Shown here: positions 35,774 through 45,068 of the stretch, in pieces
Position numbering within the stretch: the stretch's first letter is position 1
Layout of the letters: every line of letters starts with the position of its first letter
Assembly: GCF_900101175.1 (NCBI RefSeq)
Contig: NZ_FNFQ01000014.1
Coordinates: 62,001-126,000 of the forward strand
Direction: 5' to 3'
DNA: 64,000 bases
DNA from: Stenotrophomonas pavanii
GTDB lineage: Bacteria > Pseudomonadota > Gammaproteobacteria > Xanthomonadales > Xanthomonadaceae
Notes under the pieces: generated by a model
Seen by the model: only the letters and a program-made list of their open reading frames with translations
Database searches by the model: none
What the model was told of the DNA's origin: nothing
Translations under genes and position numbers: made by a program

Positions 35774-36367
35774 ATGAACGTTGTTGACCGCTTTCTGTCT
35801 GGCCTGATCCCGCGCCTGCCTGCCGACGACGCCTCGCAATGGGTCCACGTCCGGGGCGCCAGCGCCGAAGACCTGCAGCGCCTGCGTGTGCAGTGGCCGC
35901 AGGTGCCGGACAGCCTGGTGGAACTGCTGTCGCGCGTGGATGGCACCCACTTCCGCGAGTACCCCGGCGGCGAGGTCTGCGTGCTGATGCTCGGCTCTGA
36001 CGTTGAGGACGGCGGCTATCCGTACTACCTGCGCTCGGTCGCACAGATCTTCGAGGACCAGCGGCAGTGGGACGACAGCATCCGTTCCATCTATGAAGAA
36101 TGGCTGGATGACGAGCCGGAGATCCTCGGCAAGGGCATCGACGCCGATCTGCCGATGAGCCGCCGGCTGTGCTTCTCGCACTGCATGAACAATGGCGGCA
36201 CCTCGATGCTGTACCTGGATTTCGATCCCGCACCGGGCGGTACGGTCGGCCAGGTGGTGCGCTACCTGCACGATCCGGACAGCTACGCGGTGATCGCGCC
36301 CAGCTTCGATGCCTACCTGCAGCAGCTGATTGACGGCGATTACGCGTTCATCGACGAAGACGAATGA
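35774..36367 (+). CDS. SMI1/KNR4 family protein (SUKH superfamily)
   Basis: A 197-residue acidic protein of the SMI1/KNR4 type. Features are LRVQWPQVPDSLVELLSRVDGT near residue 40, FCFSHCMNN-like loop RLCFSHCMNNGGTSMLYLDF near residue 135, and a C-terminal SFDAYLQQLIDGDYAFIDED. Such proteins serve as immunity proteins against polymorphic toxins in many bacteria, but no toxin gene is nearby. Its ATG at 35774 follows the inverted repeat by four bases, with no ribosome site in the usual place. Its translation signal is therefore either inside the repeat or absent. Confidence 0.83.
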   Translation: MNVVDRFLSGLIPRLPADDASQWVHVRGASAEDLQRLRVQWPQVPDSLVELLSRVDGTHFREYPGGEVCVLMLGSDVEDGGYPYYLRSVAQIFEDQRQWDDSIRSIYEEWLDDEPEILGKGIDADLPMSRRLCFSHCMNNGGTSMLYLDFDPAPGGTVGQVVRYLHDPDSYAVIAPSFDAYLQQLIDGDYAFIDEDE

Positions 36368-36371
36368 AGGC

Positions 36372-36458
36372 AGCCGAGCGTGGGCTCGGCGCTACAGTGG
36401 AGCCACGCCATGCGCGGATGAATTTCTCCGCAGGTTGCCGGCCAGCGGCCGGCACTAC
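36372..36458. repeat. SMAG units (two), the second supplying a stop codon
   Basis: A diverged unit at 36372-36395 and a canonical unit at 36435-36458 both have the GTAG on the minus strand. The GTAG of the second provides the TAG stop codon (36455-36457) of the hypothetical gene that starts at 36988. Confidence 0.8.
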
Positions 36459-36988
36459 CCGCGCTCGATCCAGTGCAACGTGCCCGGCTCGAATGCCAGC
36501 AGATCCGACGCCGCCAGGTGCGCGCGCGGCCAGTGGCGTTCCGGCGGCTTCGGCTGCCGGGCCCCCACAGAACCGTCGTAGTCGCGTACCAGCAGGCCAA
36601 TGCGCGCGGCCCCAGCCTGCAACAGCGCGTCGATACGCTGCAGCCACTGGCCGGCGTCGACCAGGGCGTCATCGCGACGTTCCTGCTGATCCCGTTCCTG
36701 TCGTGCCCGCTGCTCGGCCAGCGCACGGGCGATCTTCGCCGCGCTCCAGCCCTTCTTCCGCCAGCGTTCGGCATCGCCGTTCCACTCCCGCTCGCCATGC
36801 AACGAGGCCAGCGCCGTACCGCAATCGCAGTGGCCCGCGCTCAGCCAGGGCTGCCAGCCGGGACCGGTGGCAGCCCGCAAGCTGGGCGAATCCTGCGCGA
36901 ACAGGCGCCGTCCGCTGCGCTCCATGATCGCGGCGGCTTCAGCGTGCGAGAACAATGCGGGCAGGAACAGGGTGATGAAGGTACACAT
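36455..36988 (-). CDS. Hypothetical protein, no recognised family
   Basis: A 177-residue protein beginning MCTFITLFLPALFSHAEAAA. The middle is strongly charged (WRKKGWSAAKIARALAEQ, then RARQERDQQERRDD), suggesting a helical or coiled-coil stretch around residues 80-108. The C-terminus is HWPRAHLAASDLLAFEPG. A CDCG motif near residue 54 could bind metal. It ends ...ERG with a TAG formed by a SMAG element. The ATG at 36988 was preferred because a frame extending 110 codons upstream runs through repeats and into murD2. No function is proposed. Confidence 0.6.
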   Translation of the reverse strand: MCTFITLFLPALFSHAEAAAIMERSGRRLFAQDSPSLRAATGPGWQPWLSAGHCDCGTALASLHGEREWNGDAERWRKKGWSAAKIARALAEQRARQERDQQERRDDALVDAGQWLQRIDALLQAGAARIGLLVRDYDGSVGARQPKPPERHWPRAHLAASDLLAFEPGTLHWIERG

Positions 36989-37022
36989 GCGGGCTTCTCG
37001 ATCCGTCCTGGAAGGGCCCATG

Positions 37023-37086
37023 GTAGATCCACGCCGTGCGTGGATGGGGGGGCAGAGCCCTTTCCTGCGGAAAGGGATCCGCCCCC
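37023..37086. repeat. SMAG variant plus GGGGCAGA-type REP
   Basis: A GTAGATCCACG-type unit at 37023-37045 is followed directly by a hairpin at 37046-37086 built on CAGAGCCCTTTC / GAAAGGGATC. The second belongs to the family seen at 54513 and 55084. It lies 11 bp past the murD2 stop and may end its transcript. Confidence 0.75.
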
Positions 37087-37097
37087 GATCCGGCGGA

Positions 37098-38507
37098 TCA
37101 GGCGATGCCCAACCCCGGAATCGCACTGATGCTGTCCGGATCGAATCCAGCCAGCGCGGCGAAATGACGTCCGCGCGCCACGTAGTCGCGGTAGGCCCCG
37201 AAGCTCGGCGCGCCCGGTGACAGCAGCACGACTCCGCCCTGCTCGCCCAGCGCGGTACGCGCCAGCGCCATCGCCTCGGCAAGATCGCCCGCCGCGTGCA
37301 GGCCGAAGCGACCGGCATCGGCCAGCGGCTGCAGCATCGCGTGGATGCGCGGGCCGTTGCTGCCCATGGTCACGATCTCCACCGGCGGCACATCGTGCGC
37401 CATGTGCTGCATGAAATCGGTCCAGTCCAGGCCACGGTCATGCCCGCCCACCAGCAGCGCGATGCGCTGGCCGGCGAAGCACTCCAGCGCAGCCAGGCTG
37501 GCATGCGGCGTGGTGCTGATCGAATCGTTGACGTAGGTCAGGCCATTCGCCACGCCGATGCGCTGCAGGCGGTTCGGCAGCGGGCGGAAATCCTGCACCG
37601 CCGGTGCCAGCGCCACCGCGTCCAGGCCCAGTGCCTCCAGCGCGGCCAGCACCGCGCACAGGTTGCCGCGGTTGTGGCGGCCCGGCAGCGGCGTATTGCG
37701 GGTATCGAACACGGCCTGTTCGCCGCGATGCACGATGTCACCGCGCATGTGCCAGCCCTGCGGCTGGTTGAACCAGACCATCTCACTCTCGGGCAGCGAC
37801 AGCGCAGCCAGGTGCGGATCGGCGGCATTGAGCACGGCGATGCGCGGTGCGGCTTCAGTCACCAGCCGCAACTTGTCCTCGATGTAACGCTGTTCGCTGC
37901 CGTGCCAGTCCAGGTGTTCCGGGAACAGGTTCAGCACCACCGCCACCTGCGGATGGGCGCCACTGCGTGCCACCTCACCGGTCTGGTAGCTGGACAGCTC
38001 CACCGCCCAGTACTCGGGCGCAGGCTGTGGATCCAGTACTTCCAGCAGCGGCAGGCCGATGTTGCCGACCAGGCCGGTGCGGTGGCCGGCCGCGCGCAGC
38101 AGGTGCGCGACCAGCGCGGTGGTGGTGCTCTTGCCCTTGGTACCGGTCACGCACACGGTGTCGCGCACGATGCCATCAGCACCTGCATGCTCGGCAAACC
38201 ACAGCGCGGTGCCACCGATGAAGGTGGTGCCCTGCTCCACTGCTTGCAGCGCGATCGGCTGGTAGGGACTGATGCCGGGCGATTTGATCACCACGTCGAA
38301 CGCCGCCAGCGCCTCTGCCGACGGCTCACCGCGAACGTCCAGCGCACCCTGCGTTTCCGCACGCGCCGCTTCGACCTCTGACGCCGGGCAGAACAGGCTC
38401 AATACCAGCGTGGGCAGGCGCGCGCGCAGCACCGCAAACGCGGCACGGCCCTCACGGCCCCATCCCCACAGCGCAACACGCTTTCCCTCAAGCTTCGAAA
38501 TCTTCAC
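37098..38507 (-). CDS. murD2: UDP-N-acetylmuramoyl-L-alanine--L-glutamate ligase, MurD2 type
   Basis: A 469-residue Mur ligase. The N-terminal Rossmann segment is [14 protein letters not shown], the ATP site is [10 protein letters not shown] (about residues 120-129), and [10 protein letters not shown] and [16 protein letters not shown] are ligase landmarks. The best start is the GTG at 38507, which overlaps the 3' end of murL by 20 bp. The pair murD2-murL is known from Xanthomonas. There MurD2 adds L-Glu to UDP-MurNAc-L-Ala, and MurL then epimerises that residue to D-Glu. The direct linkage to murL is the reason for preferring MurD2 over ordinary MurD. Confidence 0.88.
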   Translation of the reverse strand: MKISKLEGKRVALWGWGREGRAAFAVLRARLPTLVLSLFCPASEVEAARAETQGALDVRGEPSAEALAAFDVVIKSPGISPYQPIALQAVEQGTTFIGGTALWFAEHAGADGIVRDTVCVTGTKGKSTTTALVAHLLRAAGHRTGLVGNIGLPLLEVLDPQPAPEYWAVELSSYQTGEVARSGAHPQVAVVLNLFPEHLDWHGSEQRYIEDKLRLVTEAAPRIAVLNAADPHLAALSLPESEMVWFNQPQGWHMRGDIVHRGEQAVFDTRNTPLPGRHNRGNLCAVLAALEALGLDAVALAPAVQDFRPLPNRLQRIGVANGLTYVNDSISTTPHASLAALECFAGQRIALLVGGHDRGLDWTDFMQHMAHDVPPVEIVTMGSNGPRIHAMLQPLADAGRFGLHAAGDLAEAMALARTALGEQGGVVLLSPGAPSFGAYRDYVARGRHFAALAGFDPDSISAIPGLGIA

Positions 38508-39840
38508 GCACCCGTTCCCACAGCGCGGCCGGAACGCGGTGCTCGCCCTGCAGCTGCAGCAGCGGTGCCAGTTCCAGTTCGGCGGCGTCCAGCTGCGGCT
38601 GGATCTCATTGCAGAAGCGCTTCACCAGCACGTCTTCCTTCCACTCCGGGCGCTGCGCCAGCGTCGCCATTGCCGCACGCGATTCGCGGCCTTCGCCCAC
38701 GCACTCGAACGGCTTGTGGTCCTGGAATTCAAGCAGCGCATCAAAGCCACCGGCCTGCTCGGCATCGTCCAGCAGGTTGCGGCCGAAGATGCGCACCAGG
38801 CGCGTCTTGGGCATGAACGGAGCCAGCGCCAGGAACACGAAATGGCACTTCGGGCAGACACCGCACCAGCGGTTCACCGGACGCTCGCCGAGGATGTGGA
38901 AGTTGCGGTTGCAGCTGGAGAAATGCGCGTCGTAGAAGTCACTCTTGGCGAACTGGCGGGCCACCGCCAGCTCGGACATCGGGCGCAGCAGCGAGTAGTA
39001 CTGCAGGTCGGCCGCCACGTACTTCTGCACATGGCTGCCGAACGCCTGCTCGCAGGCCCAGCCCTTGGACCACTGGTGATTCACTTCGCCGGTGCCTGGA
39101 ATCTGGCTGCCGTAGCTGGCCGAGCGCTCGTTGGAGAACACGACCTGGTCCACGCCGTGCAGCAACGCGGCCAGCACCATGATCGCCGAGTTCACCACCG
39201 TCACCGGGATATGGCCGTTCCAGGCGCCCTGGCGGTTCAGCTCGAACAGCTCCGGTGCCAGCGTGCGGCCCAGGTTCAATGTCGGCAGGCCGGTGCGCTC
39301 GGCGCACGCACGGATCAGCTGCGAGCCACCGATCCAGGTCACCGTCTCGTCCACGCCGGCACGGCGCAGCGCTTCGATGCTGACCAGCGAATCCTTGCCG
39401 CCGCCGATGGCCACCAGCGCGTGCGGCTGCAGGCCCAGCGCCGGCGCCTGCACGGCCTCACCCTGCACCGGCAACCGGAAGCGGCCGCGCAGGTTCAGGC
39501 CGTTGCGGTAGGCGAATTCGCCCAGGCCGTTGAGGTAAATGGTCTCCACCAGCGCGGCGGTATCGGCATCGATGCTGTAGCTGTCGATGCTGACCGTATC
39601 CGGTACGCCGGCCTTGTAGTAGCTGACGCCGGCGATCAGGTGAAGCAGCTGCAGCGCGCGCTGCACCGCTGCCGCACGCGCCGGGTCCAGCACGAACGGG
39701 GCGCCGGGCACGGTGATGGTCTCCACCATCTCCGGGCCGTCATCGAAGGCGTAGACCAGCCGGGCCACGCCGGTATCCGCAGCGAAGTCGCAGCGGACGA
39801 AGCGGAAGCGGGAAACCTGGTGTTTGTCGAAAGCAGTCAT
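38488..39840 (-). CDS. murL: UDP-MurNAc-L-Ala-L-Glu epimerase
   Basis: A 450-residue protein of the MurL family. It has an ATP-pyrophosphatase-like loop [10 protein letters not shown] (Gly-Gly-Gly-Lys-Asp-Ser at 146-151) and a cysteine-rich region [18 protein letters not shown] that could bind metal. MurL uses ATP to invert the terminal Glu of UDP-MurNAc-L-Ala-L-Glu, a route to D-Glu in peptidoglycan that bypasses the glutamate racemase MurI. The gene overlaps murD2 by 20 bp. Whether the genome also has murI cannot be seen here. Confidence 0.9.
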   Translation of the reverse strand: MTAFDKHQVSRFRFVRCDFAADTGVARLVYAFDDGPEMVETITVPGAPFVLDPARAAAVQRALQLLHLIAGVSYYKAGVPDTVSIDSYSIDADTAALVETIYLNGLGEFAYRNGLNLRGRFRLPVQGEAVQAPALGLQPHALVAIGGGKDSLVSIEALRRAGVDETVTWIGGSQLIRACAERTGLPTLNLGRTLAPELFELNRQGAWNGHIPVTVVNSAIMVLAALLHGVDQVVFSNERSASYGSQIPGTGEVNHQWSKGWACEQAFGSHVQKYVAADLQYYSLLRPMSELAVARQFAKSDFYDAHFSSCNRNFHILGERPVNRWCGVCPKCHFVFLALAPFMPKTRLVRIFGRNLLDDAEQAGGFDALLEFQDHKPFECVGEGRESRAAMATLAQRPEWKEDVLVKRFCNEIQPQLDAAELELAPLLQLQGEHRVPAALWERVREDFEA

Positions 39841-39916
39841 GGTGTATCCGGTCAGGCACAGGCCCGGGCATGCGCGCGGGACGTGTCGGTGGGCGGGTGC
39901 AGGGTGCGGAAGGCAA

Positions 39917-42511
39917 TCACTCGATCACGTCTTCGCGCGGCATCGCCCGCTGGTTGTAGGTGTTGGCCATCACATAGCCGTAGGCACCGGCATCGGCGAT
40001 CAGCATCACATCGTCCGGTGCAGTGGACACCGGCAGCTTGCGGCGCTTGCCGAACACATCGCTGGATTCGCAGATCGGCCCGACCACATCGAACGCCGCT
40101 TCGGCATACCCCCCCTGCCGGCTGAGGTTCTCGATGTCATGCCAGGCGTCGTACAGCGCCGGGCGCATCAACGTGTTCATGCCGGCATCCAGGCCCACGC
40201 GGCGCACGCCGTCCTTCTCCACCACCTGGGTGGCATGGGTCAGCAGCACGCCCGATTCGGCCACCAGGTAGCGACCCGGCTCGATCGCCAGGCGGAATGC
40301 CGGGTGCAGCGCCTTGACCTCGGCCAGGCCCTTGGCCCAGGCGTCCAGGTCGAACGGCTCGTCTTCGTCGCTGTACGGAATCGGCAGGCCGCCACCGATG
40401 TCGATGGTCTGCACGCTGCCGATGCGGCGGGCGAAACCGGCCAGCTCATCGCACATCAGGCGCCAGTGCTGCGCGGTTTCCACGCCACTGCCCAGGTGTG
40501 CATGCAGGCCGACCACGCGGCTGCCCAGCTCGGTGGCCGCGCGCACGAACTCGTCCACGCGGGCGATCGGCAGGCCGAACTTGGAATCCTTGCCGCCGGT
40601 GCGGACCTTGGCATGGTGGCCTTCGCCCCGGCCCAGGTCGACGCGCAGCCACAGCTCGCGGTTGCGGAACAGGTCCGGCCAGCGCTGCAGCGCTTCCACG
40701 TTGTCGACGGTCACGGTCACGCCCAGGGCGAACGCCGCCTCGTACTCGCTGCGCGGGCAGAAGCTGGGAGTGAACAGCACGCGCCGCGGCGACAGCTCCG
40801 GCAGGTGCTGGAACACATGCTTGAGCTCGCCGTGCGACACGCACTCCAGGCCGAAGCCCTCCGCTTCCAGCAGCTGCAGGATGGCCGGGTGGCTGTTGGC
40901 CTTGATCGCGTAGTAGCGCTGGTCGATCGGCTTGATCGCGGCCAGCGCGCGGGCGCGGGCGCGCACCGTCGGCAGGTGGTAGACGTAGCGCGGCGTACCG
41001 GCATCGGCCAGCTGCAGCAGATGCGCACGCTGGCCGCGCCACCACGGCGTGCCGCGCGGGCGCACGGTGCCGGCAATCTCGCGCCAGCGCGGGCCGAACA
41101 CTTCGGTTTCTTCCACCGGCATCGCACCGCTGTCGATCAGCTCGGCATGCAGGATCGGCAGCAGGCCATCGGCATCGGCCTCGTCGATGACGAAGGTCAG
41201 GTTCAGGTCGTTGGACGATTGAGAAATCATGTGCACGCGTTCGCGGCCGAACGTGGCCCACACGTCCGACAGCTTGTGCAGCAGCGAACGCATGCCACGG
41301 CCGACCAGGGTGATCGCCGCGCACGGCACGATCACCTTCACCTTGCAGATCTGCGACAGGTCGGCCGACAAGGCGGCCAGCACATCGGTGTTGACCAGGT
41401 TCTCGGACGGGTCCAGCGACACGGTGACGTTGGTTTCGGCCGAACCGATCAGGTCCACCGACAGGCCGTGCTTCTTGAACAGGTTGAACACATCGGCCAG
41501 GAAGCCGACCTGCTGCCACATGCCGATGCCTTCCATCGACACCAGCACGATGCCGTTGCGGCGGCTGATCGCCTTTACCCCGGGCACTGGAGCGGCGCTG
41601 CCGTCGATGCTGGTGCCCGGCAGTTCCGGGCGCTCGGTATCGAGGATGGCCATCGGCACGCCGGCGTCGCGGCACGGCTTGATCGAGCGCGGATGCAGCA
41701 CCTTGGCGCCGGTGGTGGCGATTTCCTGCGCCTCGTAATAGTCCAGCCGGGTCAGCAGGCGCGCATCGGGCACATCCTTGGGGTTGGCACTGAACATGCC
41801 CGGCACATCGGTCCAGATCTCCACGCGGCTGGCGCCGAGCAGTGCGCCGAAGTACGCCGCCGAGGTATCCGAGCCACCGCGGCCGAGAATGGCGGTACCG
41901 CCGTCGGCATGCCGCGAAATGAAGCCCTGGGTGATCAGCAGGCGGGTCGGCTGCGCGCGGAAGCGCTGCATCCACTCCGCATCGGCACGCCACTGGCAGT
42001 TCACCGACAGTCGCTGCGACCACTCGCTCTGGTTCGGCTGCGGCGGCATCGCGTCCAGCCACTGGCGCGCGTCCATCCAGCCCATGTCCAGGCCCGAGGC
42101 GTGCAGGTAGGCCGCGCCCAGGGTCGACGACAGCAGCTCACCCTGGCCCAGCACTTCGGCCTGCCAAGCGAGCGGACGGGTGGCCGCGCGCGCATCGTCG
42201 AGCAGGCCCTGCAGCGCCGCCAAACGCTCGGCCAGCACCTCGCGACCCAGGCCCAGCTCGGCCAGGAAGCCTTCATGGCGTTCGACCAGCGCTGCCACCC
42301 GGTCCCGGCTGTCGGGCGCACCATCGGCAATCGCGGTCAGTTCGTTGGTGACACCGGACAGCGCCGACACCACCACCAGCACGCGCGAGCCGGTCTCTTC
42401 CGCGCGTTTTTTCGCCAGCTTCCCGATCGTGTCCCAGCGGTGACGACGCGACACCGAGGTGCCGCCGAACTTCAGTACGATCCAACGATCGACAAGGGGG
42501 GAAGCTGACAT
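39917..42511 (-). CDS. lysAC: Bifunctional aspartate kinase / diaminopimelate decarboxylase
   Basis: An 864-residue fusion. Residues 1 to about 460 are a lysine-sensitive-type aspartokinase (VLKFGGTSVSRRHRWDTIG at the start, ILGRGGSDTSAAYFGALLG, and ACT-domain-like sequence SFEGIGM-type near VSMEGIGMWQQVG). From about 480 on is diaminopimelate decarboxylase, with the PLP lysine in YYAIKANSHP, the active-site loop SGVETAQHW and CESSDVFG. It joins the first and last steps of lysine synthesis in one chain, a Xanthomonadaceae trait. The ATG at 42511 has no clear ribosome site. It is divergent from the first PhzF-like gene. Confidence 0.95.
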   Translation of the reverse strand: MSASPLVDRWIVLKFGGTSVSRRHRWDTIGKLAKKRAEETGSRVLVVVSALSGVTNELTAIADGAPDSRDRVAALVERHEGFLAELGLGREVLAERLAALQGLLDDARAATRPLAWQAEVLGQGELLSSTLGAAYLHASGLDMGWMDARQWLDAMPPQPNQSEWSQRLSVNCQWRADAEWMQRFRAQPTRLLITQGFISRHADGGTAILGRGGSDTSAAYFGALLGASRVEIWTDVPGMFSANPKDVPDARLLTRLDYYEAQEIATTGAKVLHPRSIKPCRDAGVPMAILDTERPELPGTSIDGSAAPVPGVKAISRRNGIVLVSMEGIGMWQQVGFLADVFNLFKKHGLSVDLIGSAETNVTVSLDPSENLVNTDVLAALSADLSQICKVKVIVPCAAITLVGRGMRSLLHKLSDVWATFGRERVHMISQSSNDLNLTFVIDEADADGLLPILHAELIDSGAMPVEETEVFGPRWREIAGTVRPRGTPWWRGQRAHLLQLADAGTPRYVYHLPTVRARARALAAIKPIDQRYYAIKANSHPAILQLLEAEGFGLECVSHGELKHVFQHLPELSPRRVLFTPSFCPRSEYEAAFALGVTVTVDNVEALQRWPDLFRNRELWLRVDLGRGEGHHAKVRTGGKDSKFGLPIARVDEFVRAATELGSRVVGLHAHLGSGVETAQHWRLMCDELAGFARRIGSVQTIDIGGGLPIPYSDEDEPFDLDAWAKGLAEVKALHPAFRLAIEPGRYLVAESGVLLTHATQVVEKDGVRRVGLDAGMNTLMRPALYDAWHDIENLSRQGGYAEAAFDVVGPICESSDVFGKRRKLPVSTAPDDVMLIADAGAYGYVMANTYNQRAMPREDVIE

Positions 42512-42586
42512 GGATTGGCTATGTAGAATGTGGGGAAGCCGCCCTTGGGGGCGGAACCTTTGATTCTAAGCGCAATACCCCCGTAG

Positions 42587-43459
42587 ATGGCCGTCCTTCG
42601 TTACCTGCAGCTCGATGTCTTCGCCCCCCGCCCCGGCACCGGCAATCCGCTGGGCGCCATCCTGGACGCCGACGCGCTCTCCGGCAGCCAGATGCAGGCC
42701 CTGGCCGCCTGGCTGAACCTGTCCGAGACCGTGTTCTTCCTGCGCCCCAGCGTGCCCGGCGCCGACTACCACATCCGCATCTTCACCCCGACCCGCGAGC
42801 TGGCGTTCGCCGGCCACCCGAGCGTCGGCGCGGCCTGGGCGGCGGTGACCTGCGAGCTGGCCCGACCGCGTGATGGCGCCCTGCTGCAGCAATGCGCGGC
42901 GGGACTGTTGCCGGTGCGGGTGAGCGGCCCGGCCGGGGCACTGGAAATCCAGCTGGCCAGCCCGCCGGCGCGGCAGCTGCCGACGGCCGCAGAGGGGGCA
43001 CCTGAAGCACTGCTGGCACTGGCCGCCCGCGGGCACGTCCCCGAACTCTGGGACAACGGCGCACGCTGGTGGCTGCTGCCGCTGCGCGACGCCGCTGCCG
43101 TGCGCGGGCTGGCACCGGACATGACTGCCCTGCGCGACTGGAGCCTGGCCACCGACGCCACCGGCGTGGCGGTGTTCGCCGACGAGGCCGGCAGCGGCCA
43201 CGCCCGCGTGGTGCGCGCATTCTGCCCGGCCGATGCCGCCAGCGTGCCGGAAGATCCGGTCACCGGCAGCGCCAACGCGCTGATCGGCGCCTGGCTGCGT
43301 CAGCGCAATGCCCTGCCCGGCGTCGAGGGCCGCTACATTGCCAGCCAGGGCCGCGAAGTCGGCCGCGATGGCCGCGTACACGTCGAGGTGGATGCGCAGG
43401 GCACGGTCTGGATCGGCGGCCAGGTGCAGCCGGTCATCGACGGCCGCGTCCGCTGGTAG
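42587..43459 (+). CDS. PhzF family protein, copy 1
   Basis: A 290-residue protein of the PhzF/diaminopimelate-epimerase-like fold. The two-lobed pattern is clear: LQLDVFAPRPGTGNPLGAIL at the N-terminus, FTPTRELAFAGHPSVGAAW near residue 65, and the second-half EDPVTGSANALIGAWL. Both halves keep the glycine-rich motifs of the fold. The phenazine enzyme PhzF is one member; most relatives have unknown roles, and no phenazine genes are here. The ATG at 42587 has no obvious ribosome site. It is followed by an inverted-repeat element and a second PhzF-like gene. Confidence 0.9.
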   Translation: MAVLRYLQLDVFAPRPGTGNPLGAILDADALSGSQMQALAAWLNLSETVFFLRPSVPGADYHIRIFTPTRELAFAGHPSVGAAWAAVTCELARPRDGALLQQCAAGLLPVRVSGPAGALEIQLASPPARQLPTAAEGAPEALLALAARGHVPELWDNGARWWLLPLRDAAAVRGLAPDMTALRDWSLATDATGVAVFADEAGSGHARVVRAFCPADAASVPEDPVTGSANALIGAWLRQRNALPGVEGRYIASQGREVGRDGRVHVEVDAQGTVWIGGQVQPVIDGRVRW

Positions 43460-43471
43460 CGCACGAAAAAA

Positions 43472-43539
43472 AGGGGACGGAGGGAATTAAGTCGCTTATG
43501 GCACATGGGGCAAAAGCGACTTAATTCCCTCCGTCCCCT
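43472..43539. repeat. Long inverted-repeat element, ATTAAG family, copy 2
   Basis: Arms of 26 bp at 43472-43497 and 43514-43539 are exact reverse complements with a 16-bp loop. The core GGGGACGGAGGGAATTAAG differs by one base from copy 1. It lies between the two PhzF-like genes. Confidence 0.88.
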
Positions 43540-43591
43540 ATTTGGTGCCCCGCGCTACGCTATGCCACCTGTTTACTGGAGTTCCTCCCCG

Positions 43592-44470
43592 ATGACCACC
43601 CGCCGTTTCCTGCAGCTGGATGTGTTCTCCCCGCGCGCCGGTGCCGGCAATCCGCTGGCCGTGGTACTCGATGCCGAGGGCCTGGACGACGCCAGCATGC
43701 AGGCCATCGCGCGCTGGACGCGCCTGCCCGAAACCACCTTCGTTTTCCCGCCGCAGGCCGCCGGTGCCAGCTACCGGCTGCGCATGTTCAGCCCGCAGAA
43801 GGAAGTGCCGTTCGCCGGCCACCCCAGCGTCGGCACGGCGCATGCGGTGCTGCGGGCAGGCTTGGCCAAAGCCGTGGATGGCGTGCTGGTGCAGGACGGC
43901 ATTGCCGGCGCCCTGCCCCTGCGCGTCAGCGGCGAGGGCACGCAGCAGCGCATCGCCATCCGCACCCCGCGCGCGCAGCTGGCGGAGATCGCCGAGGCCA
44001 CCGACCCGCGCCTGCAGGCGGCGCTGAAGGACTGGCCGCTGGGCACGCTGCCGCCGGCGCGGATGCAGGGCGGACGCAGCTGGTGGCTGGTGCAGGTGGC
44101 CAATGAAGCGGCGTTGCGCGCTCTGCACCCGGACTGGGACGCGGTGGCGGCGCTGGCCGAGTCCACCGACAGCATGGGCGTGTTCGCCTATGCCTTCAGC
44201 GATGGCCGCGAGGGATTCGACCTGGCCGTGCGTGCCTTCGTCGGCAATGGCCGGCGCTTCGAGGACGCCGCCTCGGGTGCTGCCAATGCAGTGCTGGCCG
44301 CGTGGCTGGACCTGCGCCAGGCCCTGCCCCACGGCCGTGCACCGTTCGAAGTCAGCCAGGGCCGCGAGGTCGGCCACGATGCGCGCCTGACCCTGCGGGT
44401 CGATGAGGACGGCGAGGTCTGGTCGGGCGGCCAGGTGCAGACGGTGATTACCGGCACCCTTGATTGGTGA
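43592..44470 (+). CDS. PhzF family protein, copy 2
   Basis: A 292-residue paralogue of the preceding gene, matching in order: LQLDVFSPRAGAGNPLAVVL, FSPQKEVPFAGHPSVGTAH and FEDAASGAANAVLAAWL. The ATG at 43592 follows GGAG. A frame starting 29 codons earlier would read through the inverted repeat and is rejected. The two copies are clearly homologous but diverged, so the duplication is old or was acquired as a pair. Function unknown. Confidence 0.9.
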   Translation: MTTRRFLQLDVFSPRAGAGNPLAVVLDAEGLDDASMQAIARWTRLPETTFVFPPQAAGASYRLRMFSPQKEVPFAGHPSVGTAHAVLRAGLAKAVDGVLVQDGIAGALPLRVSGEGTQQRIAIRTPRAQLAEIAEATDPRLQAALKDWPLGTLPPARMQGGRSWWLVQVANEAALRALHPDWDAVAALAESTDSMGVFAYAFSDGREGFDLAVRAFVGNGRRFEDAASGAANAVLAAWLDLRQALPHGRAPFEVSQGREVGHDARLTLRVDEDGEVWSGGQVQTVITGTLDW

Positions 44471-44606
44471 TCGCGCTGGCGGGTGGTAGAGCCGAAGGCA
44501 GCGGCACGAGCCACTGCCAACGTCGGACGCGACGGCCCGGAGGGTGGCGGCCAGGAAGGCCGCCATAACGCTGGCCGGCTGCTACATGGATCTCGGCATC
44601 ATGCGA

Positions 44607-44630
44607 TTGCCGGCCAGCGACCGGCACTAC
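44607..44630 (-). repeat. SMAG unit
   Basis: A single GTAG-headed unit, GTAG on the minus strand, lies 6 bp past the OsmC stop codon. Confidence 0.75.
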
Positions 44631-44636
44631 CTCGGC

Positions 44637-45068
44637 TCAGCCCAGTTCGGCTTCCAGGCTGATCGGCACCGCACTGAGCGCCTTGGATACCGGGCAGTTC
44701 TGCTTGGCGTCATCGGCAATGGCGCGGAACTGCGTCGCGTCGATGCCGGGCACCACCGCTTTCACTTTCAGCCGGATCTGCGACAGCTGCGGGCCGCCTT
44801 CCAGCGACAGGTCGACCTTCGCCTCGGTGTCCAGCGAGGTCGGGGTGAAGCCGGCTTCGCCCAGCTTGGCCGACAGCGCCATGGTGAAGCAGCCCGCGTG
44901 CGCGGCGGCGATCAGCTCTTCCGGATTGGTGCCCTTTTCGTCGCCAAAACGGCTGTTGAAGCCGTAGCGGGTCTTGTCCAGCAGCCCGCTCTGCGGCGTG
45001 CTCAACGCTCCCTTGCCCGACTTCAGATCGCCTTCCCAGTGCGCGGTGGCGTGTCGCGAGATTCCCAT
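44637..45068 (-). CDS. OsmC family peroxiredoxin
   Basis: A 143-residue OsmC-type protein. The reactive cysteines are Cys60 in AAAHAGCFTMAL and Cys125 in DDAKQNCPVSKAL. NPEELIAAAHAGC is the family hallmark. It reduces organic and fatty-acid hydroperoxides with thiols. The ATG at 45068 follows AGGAGCAGC; the longer frame is discounted. It is transcribed alone, divergent from the HU gene. Confidence 0.93.
   Translation of the reverse strand: MGISRHATAHWEGDLKSGKGALSTPQSGLLDKTRYGFNSRFGDEKGTNPEELIAAAHAGCFTMALSAKLGEAGFTPTSLDTEAKVDLSLEGGPQLSQIRLKVKAVVPGIDATQFRAIADDAKQNCPVSKALSAVPISLEAELG

Noticed and set aside
35774..36367. Toxin-immunity locus around the SMI1/KNR4 protein
   Set aside because: No toxin-like, secretion or polymorphic-repeat gene lies nearby, so the immunity role is not supported.
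39824..42508. 894-codon open frame opposite lysAC
   Set aside because: Antisense shadow; lysAC has intact kinase and decarboxylase motifs.
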